The notes: generated by a model not told the origin, from the sequence alone. A DNA stretch of 64,000 nt from Spelaeicoccus albus (GCF_013409065.1 NZ_JACBZP010000001.1:434001-498000), one strand, 5' to 3'. Shown: positions 1 through 8,395, counted from the stretch's first letter. Numbers and translations: made by a program.

Positions 1-706
1 GGAGCGGCCGCCACCAGGCAGGACCATCACCCCAGGGGTCGAACCCGCTCTTCCGGTACGCCGAGCGCAACTTCGCCATCGCGCTATCTCGCTCAGGACC
101 GTACTCATAGGGGCCACCACCGCCCGGAAGCTGAGGCTCCGGCTCCAGCACGACCACGGTCTCCAAGGGCTCAAGTTGGAGCAGATCGATGAGATTGGCG
201 ATGAGTGCGCCGCTGAGCTTGTGACCGCGCCACTCTTCGACAAGCGTCATCCGATCGACGAGGATCGCAGAGGAGATCAGGTCGTCCCCGTGCGCCTCGA
301 CGATTTCCTTTACCGCCCAGCTGAGGGTCGTCGCGTCAGTACTGATCGAGTCCCCTGCATCCAACAGCCGCTCAGAGAACGCGTACCAGGTGACCCAGCC
401 GGAGATGGTGCCGATCTGCCTTGACTCGCCATCCGACTCAGCATCGTCGTAAACCGTAGCGACGAACGCGCGAAGTACGCCGTATTCGTCGGCGTCGTCC
501 CGGAAAATCCGTACGGAGATGCCGATGCTGTCGAGCTCAAGAGTTGGCTTCATGACCCCAAGCATGGCGCCCAGGTCAGACAACTCGAAGAGGCGGAATC
601 GGTCACGACGCGGATCCGTCTTGTAGGAGCATCGATACTCTCGAAGAGATAAGCTCGCCCTTTGATGCGACCGAAGTAAGTCGATGTCAGAGCCGCTGCT
701 GGCCAT
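1..706 (-). CDS. GNAT-like acetyltransferase, C-terminus cut by window edge
   Basis: The reading frame is open from the ATG at 704-706 to the left edge, giving about 235 residues without a stop. A GTG at 719-721 is an in-frame alternative start; neither has a clear Shine-Dalgarno sequence. The stretch RMTLVEEWRGHKLSGALIANL resembles the R/G-x-x-G/A acetyl-CoA loop and following helix of GNAT acetyltransferases, and KLRSAYRKSGFDPW near the edge matches the usual C-terminal strand of that fold. The substrate cannot be told. It sits at the outer end of the restriction island, divergent from a very small gene. The GNAT assignment is an inference from pattern only; existence of the gene is better supported than its function. 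Confidence 0.6.
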   Translation of the reverse strand, partial: MASSGSDIDLLRSHQRASLSLREYRCSYKTDPRRDRFRLFELSDLGAMLGVMKPTLELDSIGISVRIFRDDADEYGVLRAFVATVYDDAESDGESRQIGTISGWVTWYAFSERLLDAGDSISTDATTLSWAVKEIVEAHGDDLISSAILVDRMTLVEEWRGHKLSGALIANLIDLLQLEPLETVVVLEPEPQLPGGGGPYEYGPERDSAMAKLRSAYRKSGFDPWGDGPAWWRPL

Positions 707-790
707 GCCGCTTGAGGCCACGCAGAACAGTCGGCACGTGGACGCATCGGCGTCAGTGCGAGACAATGGGGCCGACGAATAGGAGCAGCC

Positions 791-937
791 ATGAGCGCGC
801 GCACCGGGGTCTCCCCGTCGGATATCCGACTTGCGCGTTCTCTCGTTCGTGCCGCCGCCAAGAGGGGGCGGCGCGAGAGCCCGAAGATCGAGACGATCGC
901 ACAGATGAAGACCCCAGAAGAGCGCACAACTTCCTGA
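791..937 (+). CDS. Small hypothetical protein (48 aa)
   Basis: ATG at 791 follows AGGAGC (781-786) at good spacing and opens a 48-residue basic protein starting MSARTGVSPSDIRLARSLV. No family is recognised. Just before its stop, another frame stays open to about 1050 (residues such as QLPDRVSADRDIAHD). The gene may therefore once have been longer and been shortened by a frameshift. It is divergent from the gene ending the window on the left. Evidence is the ribosome binding site and a plausible composition only. Confidence 0.35.
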   Translation: MSARTGVSPSDIRLARSLVRAAAKRGRRESPKIETIAQMKTPEERTTS

Positions 938-1294
938 TCGCGTCTCAGCAGACCGGGACATCGCGCACGATCAACACGGTCTGCCCACAGACTCGCCCCG
1001 TGCCCGTAACGTCCGCACCAGCGAATACTCGGCGTTATGGTGCGAGCTATAGACGCCAGACGCAGGCAGTTTTACCTCAGCCGCGCGTCAAAGAACGACG
1101 ATGACGCGCGCCATCGCCGACTCGGCACCGCGCTCGGCCGCCGCCATTGGACTCGCGGGCTGAATCGAATCCAGCACGCCTACGGCATCACACGCCTCTA
1201 CAACTACGGTCGAGAGCGTTGCCAGAACGTCTTGGCCGCTACGACCTCCGCTAGACCCACGTCTCGTTGGTGTCGACTACAGTACGGTGCTGTC
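938..1294. other. Stretch without a convincing gene
   Basis: No reading frame here has both a start signal and protein-like composition. An open frame without a start runs from about 921 to 1050 and may be the decayed tail of the small gene at 791. TACGGT at 1283-1288, ending 6 bp before the ATG at 1295, is a candidate -10 box for a leaderless transcript of the next gene. Confidence 0.4.
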
Positions 1295-2008
1295 ATGGGA
1301 GCCCCGATGTTCTATGAGAAGCCGGCCGGCCGCGGCAGCCTTCTGCACGTTGCTCCCGCGCCGGCGAGCTGGGACGCAGCAGGCTCACCGAGCCAGATCC
1401 GTTCGGCTGACTTCATCGACGACGTCCACGATCTCGCGGCTGAAAAGATGGCGGCGCTGCCGGATCCTCTCAGCCTGCTGCTCGACGTCGGTCTGCCGGA
1501 TGCCGTACCGCTTCTCGAGCGTCACGACCTGGACAACTACCTGTTCCCACTGGTCCCACAGCTTACGAAGCGCACCGGTCGACAGTTCGTCTCCGTATGG
1601 GCGACGAAGCGGCACGCCACCAGCTCGTCAGTTCTCGTCGGAACCGCCGTGCCGACAACGGATCCGGGAGGTACGTACTCATTCGACGTCGAGACTACCC
1701 CGGCTGCGGACACCACAGCGTACAAGGAACAGATCCGTGATCAGGTCTCGGCGGCGACTCCGTTGGGCGGTGCCGGGGTCGCGCTGCAGATCGCGTTCGT
1801 CGTTGGACCGCGCCGGTCGTGGCCCAACCTCTGGAAAGCGACCATCGACTCGTTGGGCCCCATCCTCGGCCGCGACGACGGTGCCGGCGAATGGAACATT
1901 CGCGATGGCCGCGTCACGCATCTGGGCCTACACTCCGCGGTCAATCCCGAGCAGGGGAACGAGGTCCGCATCACGCTCAGAGTATCGAGCGCCGCGGCGG
2001 GCGAATGA
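1295..2008 (+). CDS. Hypothetical protein, possible RusA-like fold
   Basis: The frame is open from about 1037, but the ATG at 1295 is the best start: it lies just after a TACGGT -10-like box and protein-like composition begins there (237 aa). The C-terminal third contains NLWKATIDSLGPILGRDD, then a segment ending RITLRV. That order (D/N-N-L-x-K-A-x-x-D-x-L, then DD, then a terminal strand) resembles RusA-type Holliday-junction resolvases. An earlier RHDLDNYLFPL echoes the same DxDN motif. It lies convergent with the GIY-YIG gene in the restriction island. The RusA link is a weak inference; otherwise the protein is unknown. Confidence 0.5.
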   Translation: MGAPMFYEKPAGRGSLLHVAPAPASWDAAGSPSQIRSADFIDDVHDLAAEKMAALPDPLSLLLDVGLPDAVPLLERHDLDNYLFPLVPQLTKRTGRQFVSVWATKRHATSSSVLVGTAVPTTDPGGTYSFDVETTPAADTTAYKEQIRDQVSAATPLGGAGVALQIAFVVGPRRSWPNLWKATIDSLGPILGRDDGAGEWNIRDGRVTHLGLHSAVNPEQGNEVRITLRVSSAAAGE

Positions 2009-2100
2009 CCCGGCCAAACCACGGCCCGACGCGACCTGAGCCTTGGCGATGAGCGAGACGTGACGGCCTGAATTCCGCACAGTCACCCCGCGAACCGAAC

Positions 2101-2574
2101 TCAGCCGATGTTCCATCCCGTCGACCGAGTACTCCAGAGATGGATGAGCCTATCCTCTTCATCGACGATGAGGTCACGGGGCAACTCGCGAAGCCAGTGC
2201 TGGACTGTGCGCCCGGCGTCGACCTGCTGTGCGATCAGCGCGTTGACGCGCTTGCGCGTCACGCCGGCGTGACGGGGCTTTCCGTAGCGCTGCCCGCCTC
2301 GCGCTCCCCCGCTGTGCGGCAGGTGCCCCTTCGTGACCATCCACAGATGAGTCGTGAGACCGACGTAGGCAACATGAACGACGTCGCCGTCGCCGATCGT
2401 GAAAAGGTAGACCCCCGCAGAGTCGGGCACCTGCCCGAGCGTGGCCCACTCGATGCCAGTGCCGCCGGGCCATTCAACATGCTGTCCGAAGTCGAGGTCG
2501 TGCGGTACGAACCCGAGGGCGATGAGGTCTTCGGGCTCGACCAGGGTTCCAGGCAAGGAAGTAGATTCCGCCAT
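2101..2574 (-). CDS. GIY-YIG-like endonuclease domain protein
   Basis: 157 aa from the ATG at 2572-2574; an in-frame GTG at 2602-2604 would add ten residues. The order AGVYLFTI, then AYVGLTTHLW, then a basic stretch with RKRVNAL, then EED and a terminal TGWNIG follows the GIY-YIG plan: the two strands with Tyr and Tyr-Val-Gly, a helix Arg, the metal-binding Glu and a late Asn. The two strand motifs are degenerate (GVY and YVG). GIY-YIG nucleases occur as restriction enzymes, homing enzymes and repair nickases. Placement downstream of vsr suggests a DNA-processing role in the same island, but this is inference. Confidence 0.6.
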   Translation of the reverse strand: MAESTSLPGTLVEPEDLIALGFVPHDLDFGQHVEWPGGTGIEWATLGQVPDSAGVYLFTIGDGDVVHVAYVGLTTHLWMVTKGHLPHSGGARGGQRYGKPRHAGVTRKRVNALIAQQVDAGRTVQHWLRELPRDLIVDEEDRLIHLWSTRSTGWNIG

Positions 2575-2709
2575 GTCGTCTAGTGTCCCACTTTCGGCAC
2601 GCACGCTGTCCGCGACGATCGACAGATAACCATCGCACGATAAATGGCCGCTGACCGACGAACACCTCGAACGGCCTGGCTCCGCTGATCATGCAAGCGA
2701 GTCAGGACA

Positions 2710-3222
2710 TCACGACTGGCCTCGCATCTCCTTAACGGTCTTGGCAACGAGGTCAGCTGCCAAGACAGGCGACTCGTGCTCCCACACGCGCAAGACTGTC
2801 CACCCCGCATCCGCGAGCCGCGCGTCCGTGTCCGCGTCCCGCTCCCGGTTCCGCGCGATCTTGCCCGACCAATAGCCGGGGTTCGATTTGGTCTCCCGCC
2901 GACTGTGCTCAGGACAGCCGTGCCAGAAGCAGCCGTCTACGAAAACGGCGACCTTCGCAGGTCCGAACACGATGTCTGCTCTGCGCCGCCACCCGCGCAG
3001 CGGGGAGCGGTCTACGCGGTAGCGCAGGCCCATCGAATGAAGTATGCGGCGCAATGCCATCTCTGGGGCCGTGTCGCGCGTGCGCTGCAGTTGCATCCGG
3101 CTGCGAACGCCTGGTGTCGACGCGTACGAGCCAGACAGGGACGTGCCGCGCCGGGTGCGCCCCCCGGACACTGGCCCTCCCGTCACGGACTCATTCTCCC
3201 GCGAGCCTCCCACAAACGCCAT
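2710..3222 (-). CDS. vsr: Very short patch repair endonuclease Vsr
   Basis: Vsr nicks next to T:G mismatches that arise when 5-methylcytosine made by a partner methyltransferase deaminates. Diagnostic segments are RTRDTAPEMALRRILHSMGL near the start of the domain, RADIVFGPAKVAVFVDGCFW and HGCPEH (metal and zinc ligands), and GWTVLRVWEH near the end. The residue after VWE is His where E. coli Vsr has a zinc-binding Cys. The chosen ATG at 3220-3222 gives 170 aa; the frame stays open to 3261, and a later start nearer the domain is possible. It is divergent from the HNH gene and about 0.8 kb from the C5 methyltransferase, the expected partner. Confidence 0.9.
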   Translation of the reverse strand: MAFVGGSRENESVTGGPVSGGRTRRGTSLSGSYASTPGVRSRMQLQRTRDTAPEMALRRILHSMGLRYRVDRSPLRGWRRRADIVFGPAKVAVFVDGCFWHGCPEHSRRETKSNPGYWSGKIARNRERDADTDARLADAGWTVLRVWEHESPVLAADLVAKTVKEMRGQS

Positions 3223-3245
3223 GCTAGCTGCGAGAGCGTTACAGG

Positions 3246-3998
3246 ATGGACGAAACTTCACTAAACAAGCGGCGGAACCCGGCGTGGGCCCGCGAAGAGA
3301 TCATCCTGGTGGCAGAGGCGGTAGCTGCCAACAGCTGGCACGAGCTCAGAACCGGCGATGCCGAAGCACGAGAACTGTCGAAATTGCTGCAGAAACTCGA
3401 CATACATCCAGTCGACGCACGCCCTCACGACTTCCGGAGCCCCGGTAGCGTCTCACGGAAGACGTCGGACATTATGACTGCTCACTCGGCATACTCAGGC
3501 GTGCGGACTAAGGGCGGCGCGTTGACGCGCGAGGTCGTCCAAGAATTCGAGTCCGATCCGAGCGGCATGGTCGCCCAGGCGGAGTACGTGCGCGAGCGTG
3601 CGACTGAGGGTGGGGCCCTTCCGTCGTCAGGTCGCGTCGTCGATCCCGATCTAGGCGTCCCAGCGTCTGAAGGGGGCGTCCGCGAGCGAGCACACCTAGC
3701 CAGGGAGCGGGATAAGCGAATCAGGAAGGCGAAGATAAACGCAGTCCGTGCCGCAGGCGGGGCGATCGAATGCGAAGTGTGCGGGTTCAACTTCGGGGCC
3801 GCCTACGGCAACCGGGGGCATGGGTATATCGAAGTCCATCACCGCGTGCCGCTGCACGTGTCGGGCCCGACCGAGACTTCGCTTGCCGACCTCGCACTGC
3901 TGTGTTCCAACTGCCATCGGATGATTCACCGCGCACATCCCTGGCTGACGGTCGAGCAACTCAGCGAGATTGCCTCCGAGGGCCAGGAGACTAGCTGA
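3246..3998 (+). CDS. HNH endonuclease of the restriction locus
   Basis: 250 aa. The C-terminus is an HNH domain with CEVC (about 176-179), EVHH (196-199) and CSNCH (220-224), giving zinc Cys pairs and the catalytic His. The N-terminus (NPAWAREEIILVAEAV, then FRSPGSVSRK) matches the N-terminal module common in HNH restriction proteins, which begins NPxW and later has a 'FRNxxGVxxK'-like segment. It runs convergent with the methyltransferase gene and overlaps its 3' end by 8 bp; its start is only 23 bp from the vsr start on the other strand. It could be a second, perhaps modification-dependent, restriction nuclease; target unknown. Confidence 0.85.
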   Translation: MDETSLNKRRNPAWAREEIILVAEAVAANSWHELRTGDAEARELSKLLQKLDIHPVDARPHDFRSPGSVSRKTSDIMTAHSAYSGVRTKGGALTREVVQEFESDPSGMVAQAEYVRERATEGGALPSSGRVVDPDLGVPASEGGVRERAHLARERDKRIRKAKINAVRAAGGAIECEVCGFNFGAAYGNRGHGYIEVHHRVPLHVSGPTETSLADLALLCSNCHRMIHRAHPWLTVEQLSEIASEGQETS

Positions 3999-5304
3999 TC
4001 TTCGAGCGCAGCTTGTCCGTGGCGAACGCCGCGTGGCGGGCATGGTCTTCCTGGCCCCGGAACGCACGCCACTCACCCAGCCGGTAAGTGGGCACTTTGC
4101 CACGGCGGCGCACCTCAATCTCGAAGTCCTGTCTGAGAAACTCGATCCGGTGCTCGATATCGCTGTCGGAGAGGCCGCCACCGAGCGCCTTGTGCAGGCC
4201 AGCGATCGAGATGAATCCGCCATGCTCCCGCAACGCCCGGTATACCTCGTCACGGTACTTGCTGTCCCCGCCGTGGTCGCCTGCCCGGCGGCCCTCTTTG
4301 CGGAGCGCCGTGGCAATCGCGAGCCCAACCGCGCGCGCCACCGGCGGAGGAAACGCGTTGCCGATCTGGCGGTAGGTTGCCGTCTTGTGGCCTTTGCGGT
4401 CGCCGAAGTCCCATTCGTAACCGGGGCCCGCCCACCCCTGGATTCGCGCTACCATCTCGTTCGTCAGCTTCGGGGCGAGGCCGACGGGCGCATCAGGGCC
4501 AGGAGCCGCGTCTGCGATGCCCAATCCGTCAACACCTATTGACCGCCACTCACGCTTCGCGCGGGTCGGACCCAGATCGGGGCCACCGTGCTTCTTGGAG
4601 CCGCCGACGATGGTCGGGGCCACTCGGTCGGCGCGCTTCGACCAGGTCTCCGCACCCTTCCAGCCGTTCGCGGCCATCAGGTCGTAGAGCGCAGCACCCA
4701 CGGTCTGCACGGCTGGAGTTGGCTCGGGCCAGGCGAAGTACGGAGCGAACTCTTCGCGGAGAGCGACGAGAATAAAACGGGGCCGCAGCTGCGGAACGCC
4801 GAAGTCCTTGGCCTCAAGCAGCCGCCAGTCGGCGCGGTATCCCAGCTCGGCGAACCGATCGAGCACTGCCTGCCGGTACCCGGCGAAGCGCGGCATCGAC
4901 AAGCCACGAACGTTCTCGAGCAATACAGCATCGGGCTGCATCTGAGCAGCCGCCTCTACTGCCCACGCGAACAGATCCCGCTCGTCGGACGATCCCAACT
5001 GCTTACCGGCGATCGAGAACGGCGGGCATGGCACGCCGCCCGCGAGCAGCGAGACTCCCTTGTATTCCGCGGGCTGCCATACTGATTCGTCTGCGACGTC
5101 GCCGACGGCGACCACCGGCTCCGGCTGGCCCTCGTCAGAAGCCAGGCGGGCCAGGTTTCGCTGTAGAGTCTCTGCCGCGTCCCGATCCAGCTCAACAGCG
5201 AGCGTGTGCCTGAAGCCCGCCAGGTGGAGGCCGAGGCTCTGGCCCCCCGCCCCGGCGCAGATCTCAACCGCTGTCAGCTCAGTAGTACTCGTGGTCCCGT
5301 CCAT
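3991..5304 (-). CDS. DNA (cytosine-5-)-methyltransferase
   Basis: 437 aa. It transfers methyl from S-adenosylmethionine to C5 of cytosine. Motif I is CAGAGGQSLGL (about 16-26), motif IV is GVPCPPFS with catalytic Cys93, motif VI is ENVRG (130-134), motif VIII RPRF, and motif X QIGNAFPPPVA. After motif X there is an extra 85-residue tail containing YRDEVYRALREHGGFISIAG and KVPTYRLGEW that reads like a winged-helix module. It lies 50 bp downstream of the NaeI-like endonuclease on the same strand, so R precedes M in one operon. By association it should protect the NaeI-like site, which in NaeI is GCCGGC. Confidence 0.95.
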   Translation of the reverse strand: MDGTTSTTELTAVEICAGAGGQSLGLHLAGFRHTLAVELDRDAAETLQRNLARLASDEGQPEPVVAVGDVADESVWQPAEYKGVSLLAGGVPCPPFSIAGKQLGSSDERDLFAWAVEAAAQMQPDAVLLENVRGLSMPRFAGYRQAVLDRFAELGYRADWRLLEAKDFGVPQLRPRFILVALREEFAPYFAWPEPTPAVQTVGAALYDLMAANGWKGAETWSKRADRVAPTIVGGSKKHGGPDLGPTRAKREWRSIGVDGLGIADAAPGPDAPVGLAPKLTNEMVARIQGWAGPGYEWDFGDRKGHKTATYRQIGNAFPPPVARAVGLAIATALRKEGRRAGDHGGDSKYRDEVYRALREHGGFISIAGLHKALGGGLSDSDIEHRIEFLRQDFEIEVRRRGKVPTYRLGEWRAFRGQEDHARHAAFATDKLRSKIS

Positions 5305-5354
5305 GATGATTCATTCTGACAGATGCCACCGACACGGCCGGGACTCGCGCTGAT

Positions 5355-6287
5355 TTATGCGCGGCTTGGCCGGTACCAGAGGGGGTCAAACGCCTCGCGG
5401 CCGTTCGAATCCACCGCCCTCAGGGCCAGTCCCGACGGTCCGCGTGCGACGCGGCCGGGCCAGTCTGCCGGTGCGGGAGCCACGTATGCGGCGACGTATT
5501 CCGTCCGGAGCGGGACAGGGAGTCCGAGCTCACGCGCAGCCTCCCGCTGCCAGTCATAGGCTCCGCCGAGGATCACGATGCCTTCAGACGCCAGTGGGTC
5601 CCGCGATCCGCTCTGGCCGCCCCGGACGCGCCGGGTGACATCGAGCTGCGCAGCGACGGTCGCTACGGATGCCCGGCCGACGATCTTCCCTGCCGTGCGC
5701 CGGAACAGCTCGGATACACGCGCGGTGCCGCCACCGGCCGCGAATACTGCGGCCACGTCTTCCTCGCGCATGTGCAGCAGAGTGTTCGGTGGCAGCTCAG
5801 CGTCCTTCCGCAGCCAGGCGATCATTGACCTTCCGGCTGCGGAGAGCGTGCGCTTTGCGTCTCTGTTCCGTCCTCCATTGAGCAGGTCTTCCGACGCCCG
5901 GACTACGCCGACTGAGAACTGTGACCTCTTGTCGCTGGCGGTGACAACCATGCAGAGCTCGCCAATGGCCTCTGGCGGGAGCATCCAGCCGCCCGAACTC
6001 TGACTATACTTCGCGTCGACTTCGTGGCCCGCGATGCAATAGTCCAGCTTCATTCCGTCGGCGTACTCGAACTCGCGCTGGAGGTTGATCTCCACGAGCG
6101 TCCCGAAGTGCGTCTTCTCGGTCTTGAACAGCTGGTCCCACCGGTACCTCCGTGTCCGGACGCCGTCGTAGAGCTGGTCGAAGGTGTCACGCAGGACCTG
6201 TCCCGTTATCATCGCGTCAGGATCAAGGCGCTCCATCTCGCGCATAACGCCGTCGCGAGCGGGGTCATCAGGGAGGCCAAGAGTCAC
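5355..6287 (-). CDS. NaeI-type type IIE restriction endonuclease
   Basis: 310 aa from a GTG at 6285-6287 with no strong ribosome binding site; the start agrees with the family N-terminus. The arrangement RDTFDQLYDG, then KTEKTHFGTLVEINL, then a D-x8-DAK core matches NaeI. E66, D82, D91 and K93 sit at the same spacings as NaeI E70, D86, D95 and K97. The LYDG at 39-42 corresponds to the NaeI Leu43 motif that resembles a DNA ligase active site lacking its lysine. NaeI must bind two copies of its site to cleave. A C-terminal DNA-binding domain (about 165-310) follows, with NELFRR-type and VIATV-type segments. Specificity is inferred only. Confidence 0.9.
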   Translation of the reverse strand: MTLGLPDDPARDGVMREMERLDPDAMITGQVLRDTFDQLYDGVRTRRYRWDQLFKTEKTHFGTLVEINLQREFEYADGMKLDYCIAGHEVDAKYSQSSGGWMLPPEAIGELCMVVTASDKRSQFSVGVVRASEDLLNGGRNRDAKRTLSAAGRSMIAWLRKDAELPPNTLLHMREEDVAAVFAAGGGTARVSELFRRTAGKIVGRASVATVAAQLDVTRRVRGGQSGSRDPLASEGIVILGGAYDWQREAARELGLPVPLRTEYVAAYVAPAPADWPGRVARGPSGLALRAVDSNGREAFDPLWYRPSRA

Positions 6288-6536
6288 ACGACAGAGGTTA
6301 CCAAGGCTCCGCGTATCTCACCTCCTTGCACCACACATATGTTCGCGCGCGGAGTCTCTGACGTGCAGTCCAGCGTGCCCCAGAGGTCCATTTCGGTTTC
6401 CGCACTCGACAGCGAGCCGGTCGAATTTACCCGCGAATTATCAAGTCGACTCGTCTTGCCGACGGCGAGGAACTGGCATATGTCTCCGACATCGACCACG
6501 CCGCCGCGCTATCCGTCGGCCGCCCACGGAAGACCA

Positions 6537-7136
6537 TCAATGCGTCCGATTGCGCCCGACGAGTCCGCCGCCGACGACTGACGTGATCCGCGTCGTCGTA
6601 CCGGCCCACTTGCTGCTGCTGCCGCGTGCGCGGCCCCCACGACGACCAGAACGCGCGCGGCTCACACGTCCCGTGCGCTGAGCCTGCACCTTCCCACCAG
6701 CCTGCAGTGCTGCTGCCGCGGCAGCGTGAACCTCGTCAGCCAACTTGAGCACGTTTTGCCGGCCGTTCGCACTCTCGGGCAGCGCGTTCACTTTCCGCCA
6801 TATCTCACGGCTCCGACGTCGCAGTTGCTTGATCTCGGGAATCGCCGCGCCGTGATCTATCAACATGGTCAGCGATTTTGATAGGACGGCCAACTCACTC
6901 TCGGCTCGTCTGACCGCTTTGCGCTTCCCTCCTTTTTGCGCAGGTCGTTGTTTCACCTTGGGGGCTCGGACAGCTGGCTCCGGCGCGGGATTGCGCACAG
7001 GTTTACGGTACTCAACGTGTCGAATCGGTGCAGCGTTCGCGGGCCTCGGCCGCGGCCCCGGCTTTCGTTTCGCTCGTGGAGCTAGTTCTGCGAGCTTCTC
7101 GCGAGTCGCCTCATCGAGCGCATCTTTGAGCTTCAT
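6537..7136 (-). CDS. Hypothetical very basic protein
   Basis: 199 aa. GAGGGGA lies about 9 bp upstream of the ATG at 7134-7136, a good ribosome binding site. The protein opens with a short acidic helix (MKLKDALDEATREKLAEL), continues with a Pro/Arg/Lys-rich disordered stretch, then a predicted helical segment around SELAVLSKSLTMLIDHGAAI to EVHAAAAAAL, and ends in an Arg/Ser/Gly-rich tail. The charge suggests nucleic acid binding. No family is recognised. It lies in the island upstream of the NaeI-like gene and in the same direction. Confidence 0.55.
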   Translation of the reverse strand: MKLKDALDEATREKLAELAPRAKRKPGPRPRPANAAPIRHVEYRKPVRNPAPEPAVRAPKVKQRPAQKGGKRKAVRRAESELAVLSKSLTMLIDHGAAIPEIKQLRRRSREIWRKVNALPESANGRQNVLKLADEVHAAAAAALQAGGKVQAQRTGRVSRARSGRRGGRARGSSSKWAGTTTRITSVVGGGLVGRNRTH

Positions 7137-7322
7137 TGCTCACGTTCCCCTCGTATCGGACATCGTAAAAGTTGTATATCAGGATGCCGTCTCGCAAATC
7201 TAAAGTGGGTGTGCTGCGACTCCAAGTCACCAGGAATGGCAGCTTTCGCAGTGAATCGCTCAGTGCGATCACGCCCACTCAAAGCGGCACCTTTCTGACC
7301 CAATCAATCCACCCAATTCGCA

Positions 7323-8096
7323 GTGTCAGTAGTGACGCATACGCTAAAGGTCCACAAGGCGTCAACGGGGCAATTGTCTAGTAGCTCACAAACCGTTCGA
7401 TCCGACGTTAGCGCGGTAGCTGCCGCGGCGAAGGCGTTGGCCCCTCAGCCCAGACACGCTAGATGGGGGCACTTGAGCCTGTGCGTTCTGGACGCCGTTT
7501 ACTCGATCAATGCCAAATACGATTCCGTCGTCGTCCGGGTCGTCCACCGTTACGCGGACTGGGCAGAGCTTTCTTCCGTGCTTTTGACGGGAGCCGCCTT
7601 ATCCGACGCGATCAGTCCGCGCGACGACGAACAAACACTCACCAGTTTCCTTGATTCGATCGATTCCCTGGCAGACGAGGCTTTCGCAGGTGAGATATTG
7701 CGCAACAAGCAGCGGACGTCGACGCGGAGCCGGGTGTTGAAGGCTGCCGCAGTTCGGCAAACCGCGGGTATCTAGCACGACCACGGGAAAGAGACGCTGA
7801 CGGAAGTCAGCGAACTGCTGTCGGACGTCAGCCGTGTAAAGAGAGTTGAAGAAGCACTCGCCAAGGTTCCCGGCCACGGCATCGACGCCGTCCGCACCGG
7901 CTACTTGTGGATGAATGCCGGCAACGATTCCCACGTGAAGCCTGATCGGCACATCCTGTCGCTGCTGCAAGAGACTCTTGGCCGCGAGGTCACTGTCACC
8001 GAAGCACGCACGTTGCTCGCCGAAGCTGCATCCTCCATAGGAGTGACGCCTTGGATGGCTGATCACGCTATCTGGGAGAGGAAAGCCCGAAAATAG
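7323..8096 (+). pseudogene. Helix-hairpin-helix (glycosylase-like) protein interrupted by TAG
   Basis: One frame runs from the GTG at 7323 (alternative GTG at 7332) to a TAG at 8094-8096, broken only by TAG at 7773-7775. Both sides look like one protein. Before the break are RWGHLSLCVLDAVYSI and RTSTRSRVLKAAAVRQ; after it are VEEALAKVPGHGIDAV and GNDSHVKPDRHILSLL. The VPGHG turn followed by VKPDRHI resembles HhH-GPD-type DNA repair proteins. No frameshift is needed, only one nonsense codon. It is either a recently inactivated gene, a readthrough gene or a sequencing error. No clear ribosome binding site is seen upstream. Confidence 0.7.
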
Positions 8097-8350
8097 CCCG
8101 AATACCGATGTGTCCGGCCGCACCCAACGCAGCGCATGTAGCTGCCCGGAAGCCGAGGTATACAACCCTTGCACTTTTCGGCTCCCGTTCGTACGAACCG
8201 GTGCTTAGCTTTCGCAGGACTAATAGGAGACCCCGCATTTACCCCGCAGATTCAACGACAGCTACTAGCAGAGAAAAGTATTCTGTTGCGCCTCTGACCA
8301 GGCAGGACCGAGGGTTATGGCAGTCCGCAGAAACCCCCGATAGCGCGAAA

Positions 8351-8395
8351 CTCTTACTCGAAAGGTCACCGGATCGACGCCGGTCGGAGCCACCA
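8351..8395 (+). other. 3' half of a tRNA-Lys(CUU)-like gene, likely att site
   Basis: CTCTTAC reads as an anticodon loop with anticodon CTT. It is followed by a five-base stem strand, an AGGTC variable loop, a T-arm whose stem ACCGG (8368-8372) pairs perfectly with CCGGT (8380-8384), the acceptor strand CGGAGCC (8385-8391) and ACCA (8392-8395). The sequence before 8351 does not pair with the anticodon or acceptor strand, so the 5' half is missing. The T-loop begins A instead of T. This is the usual product of integration into a tRNA anticodon loop and marks the right boundary of the island. Confidence 0.65.

Noticed and set aside
6288-6536. Open frame reading DGEELAYVSDIDHAAALSVG on the plus strand
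   Set aside because: It has protein-like residues but no ATG, GTG or TTG start after the preceding stop and no ribosome binding site.
8300-8395. Complete tRNA gene
   Set aside because: The 50 bases upstream do not pair with the anticodon stem or acceptor strand; only the 3' half is present.
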